Part shown: piece by piece, positions 1-8,229 of the stretch
How the letters are laid out: the number at the start of each line of letters is the position of its first letter
How positions within the stretch are numbered: position 1 is the stretch's first letter
Origin: Croceibacterium_B sp035470785
GTDB taxonomy: Bacteria; Pseudomonadota; Alphaproteobacteria; Sphingomonadales; Sphingomonadaceae
DNA: 64,000 bases
Reading direction: 5' to 3'
Assembly: GCA_035470785.1 (NCBI GenBank)
Contig: DATIQN010000062.1
Location: forward strand, 1 to 64,000
Made by a program: the position numbers and the translations under genes
The notes under the pieces: generated by a model
Database searches by the model: none
What the model saw: only the letters and a program-made list of their open reading frames with translations
What the model was told of the DNA's origin: nothing

Positions 1-154
1 CGGCGGCGTCGGCCCGATGACGATCTCGTGCCTGCTCGCCAACACCGTCCAGGCGGCGCGCGAGCAGATTGAAGGCACCAGCAGCGACGGCTTCGCGATC
101 GACTGGAACGAAATGCCCGACCGCTCGATGTTCACCGGCGAAACCGTCGCCTGA
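1..154 (+). CDS. folD: FolD, bifunctional methylenetetrahydrofolate dehydrogenase/cyclohydrolase (3' end only)
   Basis: Only the last 50 codons are present, reading from base 2 to the TGA at 152-154. The fragment opens with GGVGPMTISCLLANT, which matches the conserved C-terminal signature of FolD (GGVGPMT followed by a leucine-rich helix and NT). FolD interconverts 5,10-methylene-THF and 10-formyl-THF in the cytoplasm with NADP. The acidic tail after the signature is not diagnostic. The gene is truncated by the window edge, not by a mutation that can be seen. Confidence 0.85.
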   Translation, partial: GGVGPMTISCLLANTVQAAREQIEGTSSDGFAIDWNEMPDRSMFTGETVA

Positions 155-173
155 CGGGCGCCCAGACCACCGC

Positions 174-1139
174 CTAAAGCCAGCCGATCCGGCGAAAACG
201 CCAGAACAGCAGCAAGCAGATCGCGGCGATTGCGCCTAGCACGATAAAATAGCCGTAACGCCAGGTCAGCTCCGGCATGAAGCGGAAGTTCATCCCGTAG
301 ATTCCGGCAATCGCCGTCGGCACAGCGAGGATCGCCGCCCACGCCGCGAGTTGCCGCGTGATCGCGCCCTGCCGGCTCTGCTCGAGCAAATGGGCCACCT
401 CGATCAGCGAAGAGAGCGTATCCATCAACCAGTGTACCCGCGAAACCGTGCGGTGCGCATGATCATAGACATCGCGAAAATAGGGGCGCGCCCGCGGATC
501 GATCGCCGGCATGTTCCAATCGGCAAGTTTGGCGGCGACTTCCTCCATTCGCCCGGCGATATCCTCGAACTGGCGAAGCGTACGGCGCAGACGGAAGATG
601 CGGCGGATGCGCGCCTGATCGGGGAAAGACCCGATAGCCCCTTGCTCCATGTCTTCCGCCAGGTGGTCAAACCAGTCGATCAGCGGTTCGTAGCCGTCGA
701 CGATGAAGTCGAGCACCGCGTGAAGCACAAAGTCGGCACCTTCGGCGAGTTGCACAGGCGTCGCTTCGAGCTGCTGGCGCAGCGCAACGTGCGCGCGCGT
801 GCTCCCTTGGCGCACGGTGACGATGAAGCCTTTGCCGAGAAATATCGCCGTCTGGCCGTAATCGATCTTGTCGCCTTCGCCCTTCGCAGCGGTGCGCGCA
901 ATCACGAACAACTGCTCGCCGTAGACATCGACCTTCGGGGCCTGACGCGAGGCCAGTGCGTCTTCTACCGCCAGAGGATGGAGTCCATACCTCGCCTGGA
1001 CTTGCACCATCTCCTCCGTGGTTGGCTCGTGCAGACCGATCCAGTCGAACTCGGAATGCTGCGGCGGCGCACAATCGTGCGGCAACGCAGGATCGATCAG
1101 TTTGCCATCGCGATAGCGGCGCGCGGCGACGATCGTCAT
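174..1139 (-). CDS. CorA-family magnesium/cobalt transporter
   Basis: The protein has 321 residues. It has the CorA layout: a long charged cytoplasmic N-terminal domain rich in helix (residues about 1-255) and two C-terminal membrane segments, the first ending in the family's YGMN motif (IYGMNF), where the selectivity loop begins. CorA proteins form pentameric channels for Mg2+ or Co2+. I place the start at the ATG at 1139, preceded by AGGAG, rather than at upstream in-frame codons. That ATG overlaps the stop of the cation-efflux gene in an ATGA arrangement, so the two transporters are probably co-translated. The true substrate (Mg, Co, Ni or Zn) cannot be read from sequence. Confidence 0.88.
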   Translation of the reverse strand: MTIVAARRYRDGKLIDPALPHDCAPPQHSEFDWIGLHEPTTEEMVQVQARYGLHPLAVEDALASRQAPKVDVYGEQLFVIARTAAKGEGDKIDYGQTAIFLGKGFIVTVRQGSTRAHVALRQQLEATPVQLAEGADFVLHAVLDFIVDGYEPLIDWFDHLAEDMEQGAIGSFPDQARIRRIFRLRRTLRQFEDIAGRMEEVAAKLADWNMPAIDPRARPYFRDVYDHAHRTVSRVHWLMDTLSSLIEVAHLLEQSRQGAITRQLAAWAAILAVPTAIAGIYGMNFRFMPELTWRYGYFIVLGAIAAICLLLFWRFRRIGWL

Positions 1140-2053
1140 TTGCCTTGCTCCTGCCCCAGCGGCCGGATGTAAACCCGTGTGACCCACGGGTACTGCCCGG
1201 CGATCGTCAGCTCGATGTCGGCAACGGTCTGCTCGACTTCGCGCGCCGAAATGGCGTCGTCGAAATCGGCGCTGATGATCGCCACGATCCTGTCCGGCGC
1301 CAAATGCACGGTAAGCACTTCCTTTACCTCGACCACCCCGGCGTGGGCCTGAGTGCAGTTATGCAAAGCCTCGACCAACGCAGGGTCGGCCGCCTCGCCG
1401 ATCAGCAGGCCCTTGGCTTCGATCAGCAGCATCACCGCCATCGCGGCGAGGACCAGTCCGATCAAGACCGACGCGATACCGTCGAAAGCCGGGCTGCCGG
1501 TGATCGTCGACAAGCCGAGTCCGGCAGCCGCGATCAGCAGCCCGACAATCGCGCCGCTGTTTTCGAGCAGCACGACCAGGTTCGGCGCGTCCTTGCTGTC
1601 GCGAATGGCGCGGAACACGGACTTGGCCCCGCGCGCCACGTTGAACTGCTTGAGCGCCGCAAGCGTCGACCAGCCCTCGAGCACGACCGCCACGCCGAGC
1701 ACGACGAACGCCACGAGCACGCCCTCGGTCGGCTCGGGGTGCAGGAGATGCAGGATCCCCTCGTAAATCGACACGCCCGCACCGAGCGAGAAGACCAGCA
1801 TCGCGACCACGAACGACCAGAAATACAACTCGCGGCCATATCCGAGCGGATGCATCGCGGTCGGCGGCCGCCGGCTTTGCTTGGTGCCGTAGAGCAGCAG
1901 CAACTGGTTGGTCGAATCCACTAGGCTGTGGACCCCTTCGGTGAGCATCGCCGAGGAACCGGTGATCGCCGCCGCAATGAACTTGGCGACGGCGATGCCA
2001 ACGTTGGCCGCGAGAGCGATGACCAGCACCCGTTTCGATTCGTGTCCCGCCAC
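1136..2053 (-). CDS. cation diffusion facilitator (CDF) family metal efflux transporter
   Basis: The protein has about 305 residues with a CDF N-terminal membrane domain of about six helices. The metal-site segment HSLVDSTNQ lies in the second helix region, after SSAMLTEGV, and HPLGYGRE marks the next cytoplasmic loop. A C-terminal cytoplasmic domain with an alpha-beta metallochaperone-like pattern follows. CDF proteins export Zn2+, Fe2+, Co2+ or Cd2+ using the proton gradient. The chosen GTG at 2053 has AGGGA upstream; an ATG at 2107 would add 18 Arg-rich residues. The gene is upstream of, and 4 bases overlapping with, the CorA gene, giving a two-gene metal-transport operon. The metal is unknown. 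Confidence 0.85.
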   Translation of the reverse strand: MAGHESKRVLVIALAANVGIAVAKFIAAAITGSSAMLTEGVHSLVDSTNQLLLLYGTKQSRRPPTAMHPLGYGRELYFWSFVVAMLVFSLGAGVSIYEGILHLLHPEPTEGVLVAFVVLGVAVVLEGWSTLAALKQFNVARGAKSVFRAIRDSKDAPNLVVLLENSGAIVGLLIAAAGLGLSTITGSPAFDGIASVLIGLVLAAMAVMLLIEAKGLLIGEAADPALVEALHNCTQAHAGVVEVKEVLTVHLAPDRIVAIISADFDDAISAREVEQTVADIELTIAGQYPWVTRVYIRPLGQEQGK

Positions 2054-2157
2054 GCCGTTTCCCTGCTTGCCCCGGCGTCTTGTTGCAGAGCGCCTCGGGG
2101 GTAGCAATCGCCCGCCGTTCGATTAGTTTCGCGCACCGACGTGAGGAAGGCCCCAGG

Positions 2158-3630
2158 ATGACGCGCGAAGCCGATATCGATGTCGCCATAATAGGCGCCG
2201 GAATTTCCGGCATCTCGATGGCCGCGCACCTGCAGACGATGTGCCCGGGCACGAGCTTCGCGCTGTTCGAAAGGCGCGAAGCGATCGGCGGGACCTGGGA
2301 CCTGTTTCGCTATCCCGGAGTTCGCTCGGACAGCGACATGCAGACGCTCGGCTTTCGCTTCGAGCCGTGGATTCACGAGAAGGCGATTGCCGACGGAGAG
2401 GCGATCCTCGACTATCTCAACCGCATCGTGCGTGAGCGCGGGATCGACAAGAATATCCGCTTTGGCACTAAGGTAATCACTGCCGACTGGCGTTCGGACG
2501 AGGCCATGTGGCACCTGATGGTCGAGGATGCGCAAGGCTGGCACGAGGTGGCGGCGCGGTTCCTCTACCTCGCTTCGGGCTACTACGATTACGACAACCC
2601 CCACGATGCCCAGCTGCCGGGCCTCGACAACTTCGGCGGCAAGGTCGTCCACCCGCAGTTCTGGCCGCAGGAGCTAGACTATTCCGGCAAGCGTGTTGTC
2701 GTGATCGGCTCGGGCGCAACCGCGGTGACGATCGTTCCGGCGATGACCGACAAGGCGGAGCACGTGACGATGCTCCAGCGCACGCCGACCTGGATGGCCG
2801 CCGGGCCGAGCCGCGATGTCATGGCCAACCGGCTGCGCAAGTGGCTGCCCGAATGTCTTGCCTATTGGATCACCCGGCAGAAAAATATCCGCCTCAGGCA
2901 ATACTTCTTCAAGAAGGCGCGGAGCGAGCCTGACAAGGTCGCGCAGTACCTGACCGGCAAGCTGCGCGAGGAGCTGGGCGAGCGCTACACAGCTGACTAC
3001 CAGCCACCGTACAATCCGTGGGACCAGCGGCTATGTCTGGTACCCGACAGCGACTTCTTCGAAGCGGTCAAGGCGGGCAAGGCTTCGATCGTTACCGGCC
3101 AGATCGCGAGCTTCGAGAAGGCCGGGGTGCGGCTCCAATCGGGCGAGCTAGTCGCGGCCGACATTGTGGTCACCGCCACCGGTCTAAGGCTCTCGCTCGG
3201 CGGCAAGATCGCGGTCAGCCTCGACGGCAAGCCGGTCGACTGGACCGAGCGCTGGTTCTACCGCGGGTGCATGTTCTCCAACGTGCCCAACCTGGCGAGC
3301 GTGTTCGGTTACCTCAACGCCAGCTGGACCCTGCGAGCCGACAACACTTCGGACTACATCTGTCGCGTGCTCAACCGGATGCGCGACAAGCGCGCCGATG
3401 TCGTCATGCCGTACTTGCCCGATGACCACGAGCTCCAGGTGGTCGAGCCGTTCCCGTTCTCGTCCGGGTATCTACAGCGCGCGAAGGACATGGTGCCGAA
3501 AAGCGCTGCCATACTGCCGTGGCGGCTCAATCAGGATTACCTTGAGGACTGCCGCGACTTCCGCAAGCGCCCGGTCGATGACGGCGTGCTGCGCTTCGAG
3601 AAGACGCCCGCCATGACCAGGGCCGCCTGA
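2158..3630 (+). CDS. Baeyer-Villiger-type flavin monooxygenase
   Basis: The protein has 490 residues. An FAD-binding Rossmann motif GAGISG lies at residues 13-18. A second nucleotide-binding motif, VVVIGSGATA, lies near residue 180. Between them is the Baeyer-Villiger fingerprint F-x-G-x3-H-x3-W-P (FGGKVVHPQFWP) near residues 159-170. Such enzymes use NADPH and O2 to turn ketones into esters or lactones, or to oxidise soft heteroatoms. The start at 2158 is backed by GAGGAAGG. The next gene begins on the base after this stop, so the two are probably one operon. The ketone substrate is unknown; the nearby ligAB pair suggests, but does not prove, a ring-compound pathway. Confidence 0.88.
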   Translation: MTREADIDVAIIGAGISGISMAAHLQTMCPGTSFALFERREAIGGTWDLFRYPGVRSDSDMQTLGFRFEPWIHEKAIADGEAILDYLNRIVRERGIDKNIRFGTKVITADWRSDEAMWHLMVEDAQGWHEVAARFLYLASGYYDYDNPHDAQLPGLDNFGGKVVHPQFWPQELDYSGKRVVVIGSGATAVTIVPAMTDKAEHVTMLQRTPTWMAAGPSRDVMANRLRKWLPECLAYWITRQKNIRLRQYFFKKARSEPDKVAQYLTGKLREELGERYTADYQPPYNPWDQRLCLVPDSDFFEAVKAGKASIVTGQIASFEKAGVRLQSGELVAADIVVTATGLRLSLGGKIAVSLDGKPVDWTERWFYRGCMFSNVPNLASVFGYLNASWTLRADNTSDYICRVLNRMRDKRADVVMPYLPDDHELQVVEPFPFSSGYLQRAKDMVPKSAAILPWRLNQDYLEDCRDFRKRPVDDGVLRFEKTPAMTRAA

Positions 3631-4386
3631 ATGGCCGAGCGCATCTGGACCGCAGCGCTGGTGGTTATCGGCGACGAGATCCTCTCCGGCCGCACGCACG
3701 ACAAGAACATCGCCCAGGTCGCGAGCTGGCTGCAGGTGCAGGGCATCCGGCTGGCCGAGGTGCGCGTGGTGCCGGATGTCGAGGACCGCATCGCCGAAGC
3801 GGTGAACGCGTTGCGCGCCGTGCACGACTATCTGTTCACCACCGGCGGCATCGGCCCGACCCACGACGACATCACGGTCGACGCGGTAGCCAAGGCGCTC
3901 GGCGTGCCGGTCATTGTTCATCCCGAGGCGCGGGAGATCCTCGAGGCCTATTACGCCACCCGCGGCGGCCTCAATCCCGCGCGCCTGCGCATGGCGCGCG
4001 TGCCCGAAGGCGCCGACCTGATCCCCAACAGGATGTCAGGCGCACCGGGGATCACGGTGGGCAACGTGTTCATGATGGCGGGCGTCCCGGCGATCACTGC
4101 GCAGATGCTCGATGCGCTTACCGGCACGCTCGAAGGTGGCGCGCCGCTGCTTTCCGAAACCATCGGCGGGTGGATCCAGGAGAGCGCGGTCGCCGACATC
4201 CTGCGCGAGGTCGAGAAAGCTCATCCCAAGTGCCAGATCGGCAGCTACCCATTTTTTCGAGAAGGTCGCACGGGCGCCAACTTCGTCATCCGCTCGACCG
4301 ACCCCGACGAACTCAAGAGCTGCGTCGACACGCTGTGCGAGGCGCTCGGCGAAGCCGGGCAGGACTTTACGCCGGGCGGGATCTGA
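3631..4386 (+). CDS. CinA-like protein with molybdopterin-binding (MoCF) domain
   Basis: The 251-residue protein carries the N-terminal domain of the CinA/MoeA-like superfamily: VVIGDEILSGRTHDKN at the start, TTGGIGPTHDD near residue 70, and MAGVPAI near residue 150. It lacks the C-terminal nicotinamide-nucleotide amidohydrolase domain of full CinA, so it is the short form common in alphaproteobacteria. The function of the short form is not settled; family roles include repair of damaged pyridine nucleotides. It starts directly after the stop of the monooxygenase gene and its own stop shares one base with the next start (TGATG), so it is translated within an operon. Confidence 0.82.
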   Translation: MAERIWTAALVVIGDEILSGRTHDKNIAQVASWLQVQGIRLAEVRVVPDVEDRIAEAVNALRAVHDYLFTTGGIGPTHDDITVDAVAKALGVPVIVHPEAREILEAYYATRGGLNPARLRMARVPEGADLIPNRMSGAPGITVGNVFMMAGVPAITAQMLDALTGTLEGGAPLLSETIGGWIQESAVADILREVEKAHPKCQIGSYPFFREGRTGANFVIRSTDPDELKSCVDTLCEALGEAGQDFTPGGI

Positions 4387-5273
4387 TGGATCGCGGCCGC
4401 CTGCAGGCCGCGCTCGACGGCGTGCTCGATGCCATCGGCAGCGATGCACCTGGACTGGCGGGCGCGGCCTACACCGAGAACGGCCAGCTACTGCCCCTGG
4501 GCGAAGGACTTTGGGCCACGGCCGACAAGGTTGGCCCCTATTGCCACACCTTCCTCGACGAGGAGAGCGAGCAGGCGGCGTGCTTCGTGACGCTCACCGA
4601 GGGCAAGTCTCGCTCGATCATGGCGCTGCGGATCGGAGTGGCGAGCGATCAAGTGCGCGAGATCGAGACGCTGGTTGCCCGACCACCGCTGTTCGGCGGT
4701 GCGAGCGCATTCGGCGACGGGCCGGCCGCGCTGGACGCCAGCGGGGGACCAGACACGGCATGGTTCGAGCAAGTCCACCCCTCGGAGCGAATGCCCAGGG
4801 CCGAGCTGCAGCGGGTCGCACACCTGTACTTCGCCGGGCTCGAGCGCAACGACGGCAGGGGCGAGTATCCGTTCGCCGACGAGTGCGTCCGCATCGAGAA
4901 CGGCTTTCGCACGACCGGCGTGCCGCCTTCGCCAGGCGCGGGCAAGACGCCCTACCTGGAAGCCTTTAGGGCGATGTCGGCCAGGCAGCAGTTCGAGACC
5001 GGCTACTTCGCCTTCGTCGACCGCATCCGCGAGCGGCGCTTTCCGGTTATCGACCCCCAGCACGGGCTCGTCTTCGCCTTCGCCTTCTTCGATCACTCCG
5101 GCACGGTGCGCGACTATCGGCTTGCCGACGGCACTCCGATCACCTCGAACGTGGACAGGCCGTTCAGCTGGATGATCGCCGAGGCCTTCCGCATCGAGCG
5201 GGGCCTGATCACCCGCATCGAGGCGCTGATGACCGAATGCCCCTACGGGATGCGTTCGGGTTGGTGCGCCTAG
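4386..5273 (+). CDS. DUF8021-like protein, cytoplasmic single-domain form
   Basis: The protein has 295 residues and no signal peptide. It has the same arrangement as each half of the exported protein at 61356-63158: an LPLGEGLWAT segment near residue 36, an IETLVARP segment near residue 95, C-x-R-I-E-N-G-x-x-T-T near residue 160, a FFDHSG strand, and EAFRIERGLITRIEA before PYGM at the C-terminus. I connect this pattern with DUF8021 from memory, without a search. The fold is probably a pair of SnoaL/NTF2-like cups, which is inference. Its start overlaps the previous stop by one base. Its TAG shares the palindrome CTAG with the stop of the convergent dioxygenase gene. Function unknown. Confidence 0.6.
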   Translation: MDRGRLQAALDGVLDAIGSDAPGLAGAAYTENGQLLPLGEGLWATADKVGPYCHTFLDEESEQAACFVTLTEGKSRSIMALRIGVASDQVREIETLVARPPLFGGASAFGDGPAALDASGGPDTAWFEQVHPSERMPRAELQRVAHLYFAGLERNDGRGEYPFADECVRIENGFRTTGVPPSPGAGKTPYLEAFRAMSARQQFETGYFAFVDRIRERRFPVIDPQHGLVFAFAFFDHSGTVRDYRLADGTPITSNVDRPFSWMIAEAFRIERGLITRIEALMTECPYGMRSGWCA

Positions 5274-6115
5274 CCGGCGATCGGCCGCAGCACTGTATGC
5301 CCGACTGCCGTGTTCGACGCGGGCACGTGGTAGAAGCGGTGGAGTTGCTCGACCTTGGGCCCGAGCGCCGCGCGCATGATCAGCCACATGATCAGCTCGA
5401 TGCCCTCGCTGCCCGCCTCGCGCAGGAAGTCGAGCCGGGTGATCTGGCGCAGGTCATCGGTCTCGCCGACGAGCTTGTCGAGGAAGGCGTTGTCGAACTC
5501 GGGGTTGATCAGCCCGGCGCGCTCGCCCTGCAGCTGGTGGCTCATCCCGCCGGTGCCCCAGACCTGCACGTCGAGGTCCTCGGGATAGGCCTCGACAGCG
5601 TCGCGGATTGCCGCGCCGAGCTGCCAACAACGGTCGGCCGAGGGCGTCGGGAACTGGGTGACGTTCACAGCCAGCGGGATTACCTGGCACGGCCATTCCT
5701 CGACCCGCCCGAACATCAGGCTCAGCGGCACGGTCAGCCCGTGGTCGACGTCCATCGCGTTCATGATCGTCAGGTCGAACTCGTCGATCACCAGCTGCTC
5801 GGCGAGGTGTCCGGCGAGCTCGGGATGGCCCATCACCGTCGGCACGGGCCGCGCGCCCCAGCCTTCGTCTGCCGGCTCGTACTCCTCCGCGAAGCCGAGC
5901 GCGAAGGTCGGCACGATGTCGAGCATCATCGCCGATGCGTGGTCGTTGTAGCACAGGATCACCACGTCGGGCGTGTTGTCCCTGATCCATTCCTTGACCC
6001 ACTCATAGCCCGCGAACACCGGCGCCCAGTAATCGTCGCCGGTCTTGCCGAGGTCGATCGCAGCGCCGATCGCGGGAACGTGGCTGGTGGCAATGCCCGC
6101 CGTGATCCGCGCCAT
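5270..6115 (-). CDS. class III extradiol dioxygenase, LigB-type catalytic beta subunit
   Basis: The protein has 281 residues. The non-haem iron ligands of LigB can be placed: His12 in IATSHVP, His59 in CYNDHAS, and a Glu in GSEGIEL near residue 240. LigB-type enzymes open catechol rings next to the hydroxyls; protocatechuate 4,5-cleavage is the best-known reaction. The start at 6115 overlaps the stop of the alpha-subunit gene by one base (TGATG), as expected for an equimolar alpha-beta enzyme. It is about 20 residues shorter than classical LigB. None of the later 4,5-pathway genes (ligC, ligI, ligJ, ligK) lie in the window, so the substrate may be protocatechuate, gallate or another catechol. 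Confidence 0.87.
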   Translation of the reverse strand: MARITAGIATSHVPAIGAAIDLGKTGDDYWAPVFAGYEWVKEWIRDNTPDVVILCYNDHASAMMLDIVPTFALGFAEEYEPADEGWGARPVPTVMGHPELAGHLAEQLVIDEFDLTIMNAMDVDHGLTVPLSLMFGRVEEWPCQVIPLAVNVTQFPTPSADRCWQLGAAIRDAVEAYPEDLDVQVWGTGGMSHQLQGERAGLINPEFDNAFLDKLVGETDDLRQITRLDFLREAGSEGIELIMWLIMRAALGPKVEQLHRFYHVPASNTAVGHTVLRPIAG

Positions 6116-6516
6116 CAGCCCTGGTCTCGCTTTGATTTCTGGCCTTCCGGCGAGCGCCCGCCGGCGCGCATCATCGCGGCGTACTCGTCGGGCGTCATCC
6201 CGGTCATCGATCCGACCGCGCGCTGCGCGCTCCAGCCGTCGGTATTCGACAGCTTGACCAGGAAGTAGATGTTGCCTCCGAGCTCGATCAGCCGGTTGAA
6301 ATCGCGCTCCTGCACCGCCTGCTTCTGCTCCTCGCTCATCCGGAAGCGGTCGAGATAGGCACGCTCGTCGGCCTTGAACGCGTTGCGGTTGTCCTTGTCC
6401 ATCAGCGACATGCAGAACTTGTGCAGGTGATAGGCCTGTCGGCTGCGGCGCGCCGTGAACACGGTGGTGCCCGGAATGTCCTCGAGATCGGCAAGCGGGT
6501 AGAGACGCTGGCGCAT
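6115..6516 (-). CDS. LigA-type alpha subunit of protocatechuate 4,5-dioxygenase family
   Basis: The protein has 133 residues, close to LigA's usual length of about 139. It shows the LigA sequence pattern: DIPGTTVFTARRSRQ near residue 13, KFCMSLM, FKADERAYLD, ELGGNIYFLVKL and SMTGMTPDEYAAMM near the end. The small helical alpha subunit covers the active site of the iron-bearing beta subunit. An upstream in-frame ATG at 6597 exists, but the ATG at 6516 has AAAGG at good spacing and gives the normal N-terminus. It is translationally coupled to the beta subunit. A strong inverted repeat lies about 110-155 bases upstream, between this gene and the receiver gene. Confidence 0.88.
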   Translation of the reverse strand: MRQRLYPLADLEDIPGTTVFTARRSRQAYHLHKFCMSLMDKDNRNAFKADERAYLDRFRMSEEQKQAVQERDFNRLIELGGNIYFLVKLSNTDGWSAQRAVGSMTGMTPDEYAAMMRAGGRSPEGQKSKRDQG

Positions 6517-6623
6517 CGGAAGCGGCCTTTCGGTGTCCTTGAAAAAGAGCCTTACCAGCGGCGCCGGAGTTCCGCCAGCGCCCGGGAAAGACTGCACTCG
6601 GGCGAACGGTCGTGACGCTCGGT

Positions 6624-6670
6624 TGCAGGCGCTCCGGAGAGGGTTGGTCGGGACTTCCGGAGCGCCTGCA
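6624..6670. repeat. perfect 15-bp inverted repeat upstream of ligA
   Basis: The arm TGCAGGCGCTCCGGA at 6624-6638 is repeated in reverse complement at 6656-6670, with a 17-base spacer. No run of T follows on either strand. It could be an attenuator or Rho-assisted terminator for the receiver gene, or a regulatory hairpin in the ligAB leader. Confidence 0.8.
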
Positions 6671-6711
6671 GTTCGGTAAGGGCATAAACGGTTAGTGGCT
6701 CTCTAACGGCT

Positions 6712-7065
6712 TCACGCGGGCGGTCTTATTGTCGCCAGCGCGACGTCGAGTTCGCTCAGGCGATAGGGCCCGTCGATCTCCGCGCCGTCGGATGCATTCC
6801 TCTGCAGCATGAAGGTCTGGTTGGTGGTCACCATAAGCACGGGGACGCTTTTCGACGTGGCGAGCCTTGCCGCCACGCCAAGCGGTGATCCCTCTGCGAT
6901 CGTATCGCCCACGACGATAAGGTCCGGTGACCGGCTCGCCGCCGCCGCGAGCGCCTGCTGCTCGGCCCAGGTGCAGTCGAACGAGTCGTAGCCGAACGCC
7001 TCGAGCCGGTTCCTTATAGCCCGGCTGAGGACAACGTTGTCGTCGATGATCAGAGCGTGGCTCAT
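6712..7065 (-). CDS. stand-alone response-regulator receiver domain, degenerate
   Basis: The protein has 117 residues, one receiver domain and no output domain. The acidic pair is at residues 8-9 (LIIDDN) and the likely phospho-acceptor Asp ends the third strand in DLIVVGD. The invariant Lys that normally precedes Pro in the fifth loop (KPY) is replaced by Gly (DGPYRLSEL), which should weaken phosphorylation-driven switching. The start at 7065 has GAAGGA upstream. The gene is divergent from the host-attachment gene and shares a 150-base promoter region with it. Its partner kinase is unknown. Confidence 0.75.
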   Translation of the reverse strand: MSHALIIDDNVVLSRAIRNRLEAFGYDSFDCTWAEQQALAAAASRSPDLIVVGDTIAEGSPLGVAARLATSKSVPVLMVTTNQTFMLQRNASDGAEIDGPYRLSELDVALATIRPPA

Positions 7066-7216
7066 CGCCGTTCCTTCGGAATTCCCGATTGATGGCCCGG
7101 CCGATCCGATCATGCACTCCGGAATGTGCCGGAGCGATCGCCTCCGTAACATTAGCAATACCGAGGTGCGCGGCTCTCGAGCTACTACGCCCTCCAGCAA
7201 TGCGCAGGAGGATTCG

Positions 7217-7669
7217 ATGAAGATCGCCCACGACACCCTCGTCATGGTTGCCGACGGGGAGAAGATGATGCTGTTTCGCAATGAGGGCGACGAGAAGTAC
7301 CCCGTCTTGCAGACTGTCTCCGAAGTCGAGCAGCCACACGCTGCGACGCGCGAGGAAGGCAGCGACCGGCCGGGCCGAACCATGTCCAGCACGGGCAGTC
7401 GTCGAAGCGCTTACGGCGACACCGATTGGCACCAGCAGGATGAAGACCATTTCGCTGTCTCCGCTGCCGAGGCGCTGGAAAAGCGTGCCGCAGGTCTGGA
7501 TGCAGGCATCGTCGTGCTCGCCCCGCCGCGCACGCTCGGCGTGCTGCGCAAGCACTGGGGCCGGCAGACGCGCGCCCGCCTGCTCGCCGAGATCCACAAG
7601 GACTTCACCCACCACACCACCGACGACGTGATTGCAGCGATCGCCGCCGAACCGCATCTCGCGACCTGA
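7217..7669 (+). CDS. host-attachment family protein (baeRF family 12-like)
   Basis: The 150-residue protein begins MKIAHDTLVMVADGEKMMLFRN and ends with a helix rich in His and Thr (EIHKDFTHHTTDDV). This is the pattern of proteins annotated as required for attachment to host cells, which belong to the bacterial archaeo-eukaryotic release-factor-like group. They have no known enzyme activity. AGGAGG precedes the ATG at 7217; a longer reading frame upstream has no such site. It stands in a stress-type group with DUF2267 and Hsp20, 13 bases before the next gene, so they are probably co-transcribed. Confidence 0.78.
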   Translation: MKIAHDTLVMVADGEKMMLFRNEGDEKYPVLQTVSEVEQPHAATREEGSDRPGRTMSSTGSRRSAYGDTDWHQQDEDHFAVSAAEALEKRAAGLDAGIVVLAPPRTLGVLRKHWGRQTRARLLAEIHKDFTHHTTDDVIAAIAAEPHLAT

Positions 7670-7682
7670 AGGAGAGACTTCC

Positions 7683-8126
7683 ATGAGCACCACCGGGCTC
7701 GACGTGTTCGACCACACGCTCCACACCACCAACACCTGGCTCGACGAGATTTCGGGCCGGATCGGTCCCGACAGGAAGCTTGCCTGGAAAGTGCTCACGA
7801 CAGTGCTGCAAACCGTGCGCGACATGCTGCAGCCGGACCTGGCGGCGCACCTCGCGGCCGAGCTCCCGCTACTGGTGCGCGGCGGGTACTATGGCCATTA
7901 CGAGCCATCGGGGCAGCCACGCGACATTGCCGGTGAGGACGCTTTCCTGGCTGTCATCGCGGAAGGGCTTGCCGAGAGCCGCGGAGTCGACCCGAAGGAC
8001 GCCGCCTGGGCGGTGTTCTCCGTGCTCGACCGTCATGTCTCGGCGGGGGAGGTCGAGAAAGTCCGTCACGCGCTACGTGGAGACATCCGCGCGCTGTGGC
8101 CGGCGACCGGCGAGGCGATCGCCTGA
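7683..8126 (+). CDS. DUF2267 domain protein
   Basis: The protein has 147 residues. DUF2267 proteins are helical, soluble proteins often found beside Hsp20 or host-attachment genes. Visible features are VFDHTLHTTNTWLDEI at the N-terminus, then TVLQTVRDML and LPLLVRGGYYGHYEP, the last being the family's most conserved stretch. AAGGAGAG precedes the ATG at 7683. Function is unknown; a stress role is suggested only by its neighbours. Confidence 0.82.
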   Translation: MSTTGLDVFDHTLHTTNTWLDEISGRIGPDRKLAWKVLTTVLQTVRDMLQPDLAAHLAAELPLLVRGGYYGHYEPSGQPRDIAGEDAFLAVIAEGLAESRGVDPKDAAWAVFSVLDRHVSAGEVEKVRHALRGDIRALWPATGEAIA

Positions 8127-8229
8127 CCTTCCTCCGTAAGATTCCCGATTCCGGCCGCCGGCATGAGCGCCTTCAACCGTCTTGGCAAACTCAGCCCCAG
8201 TCAGCAGTCCATTGCCAAGGAGACCCCCA

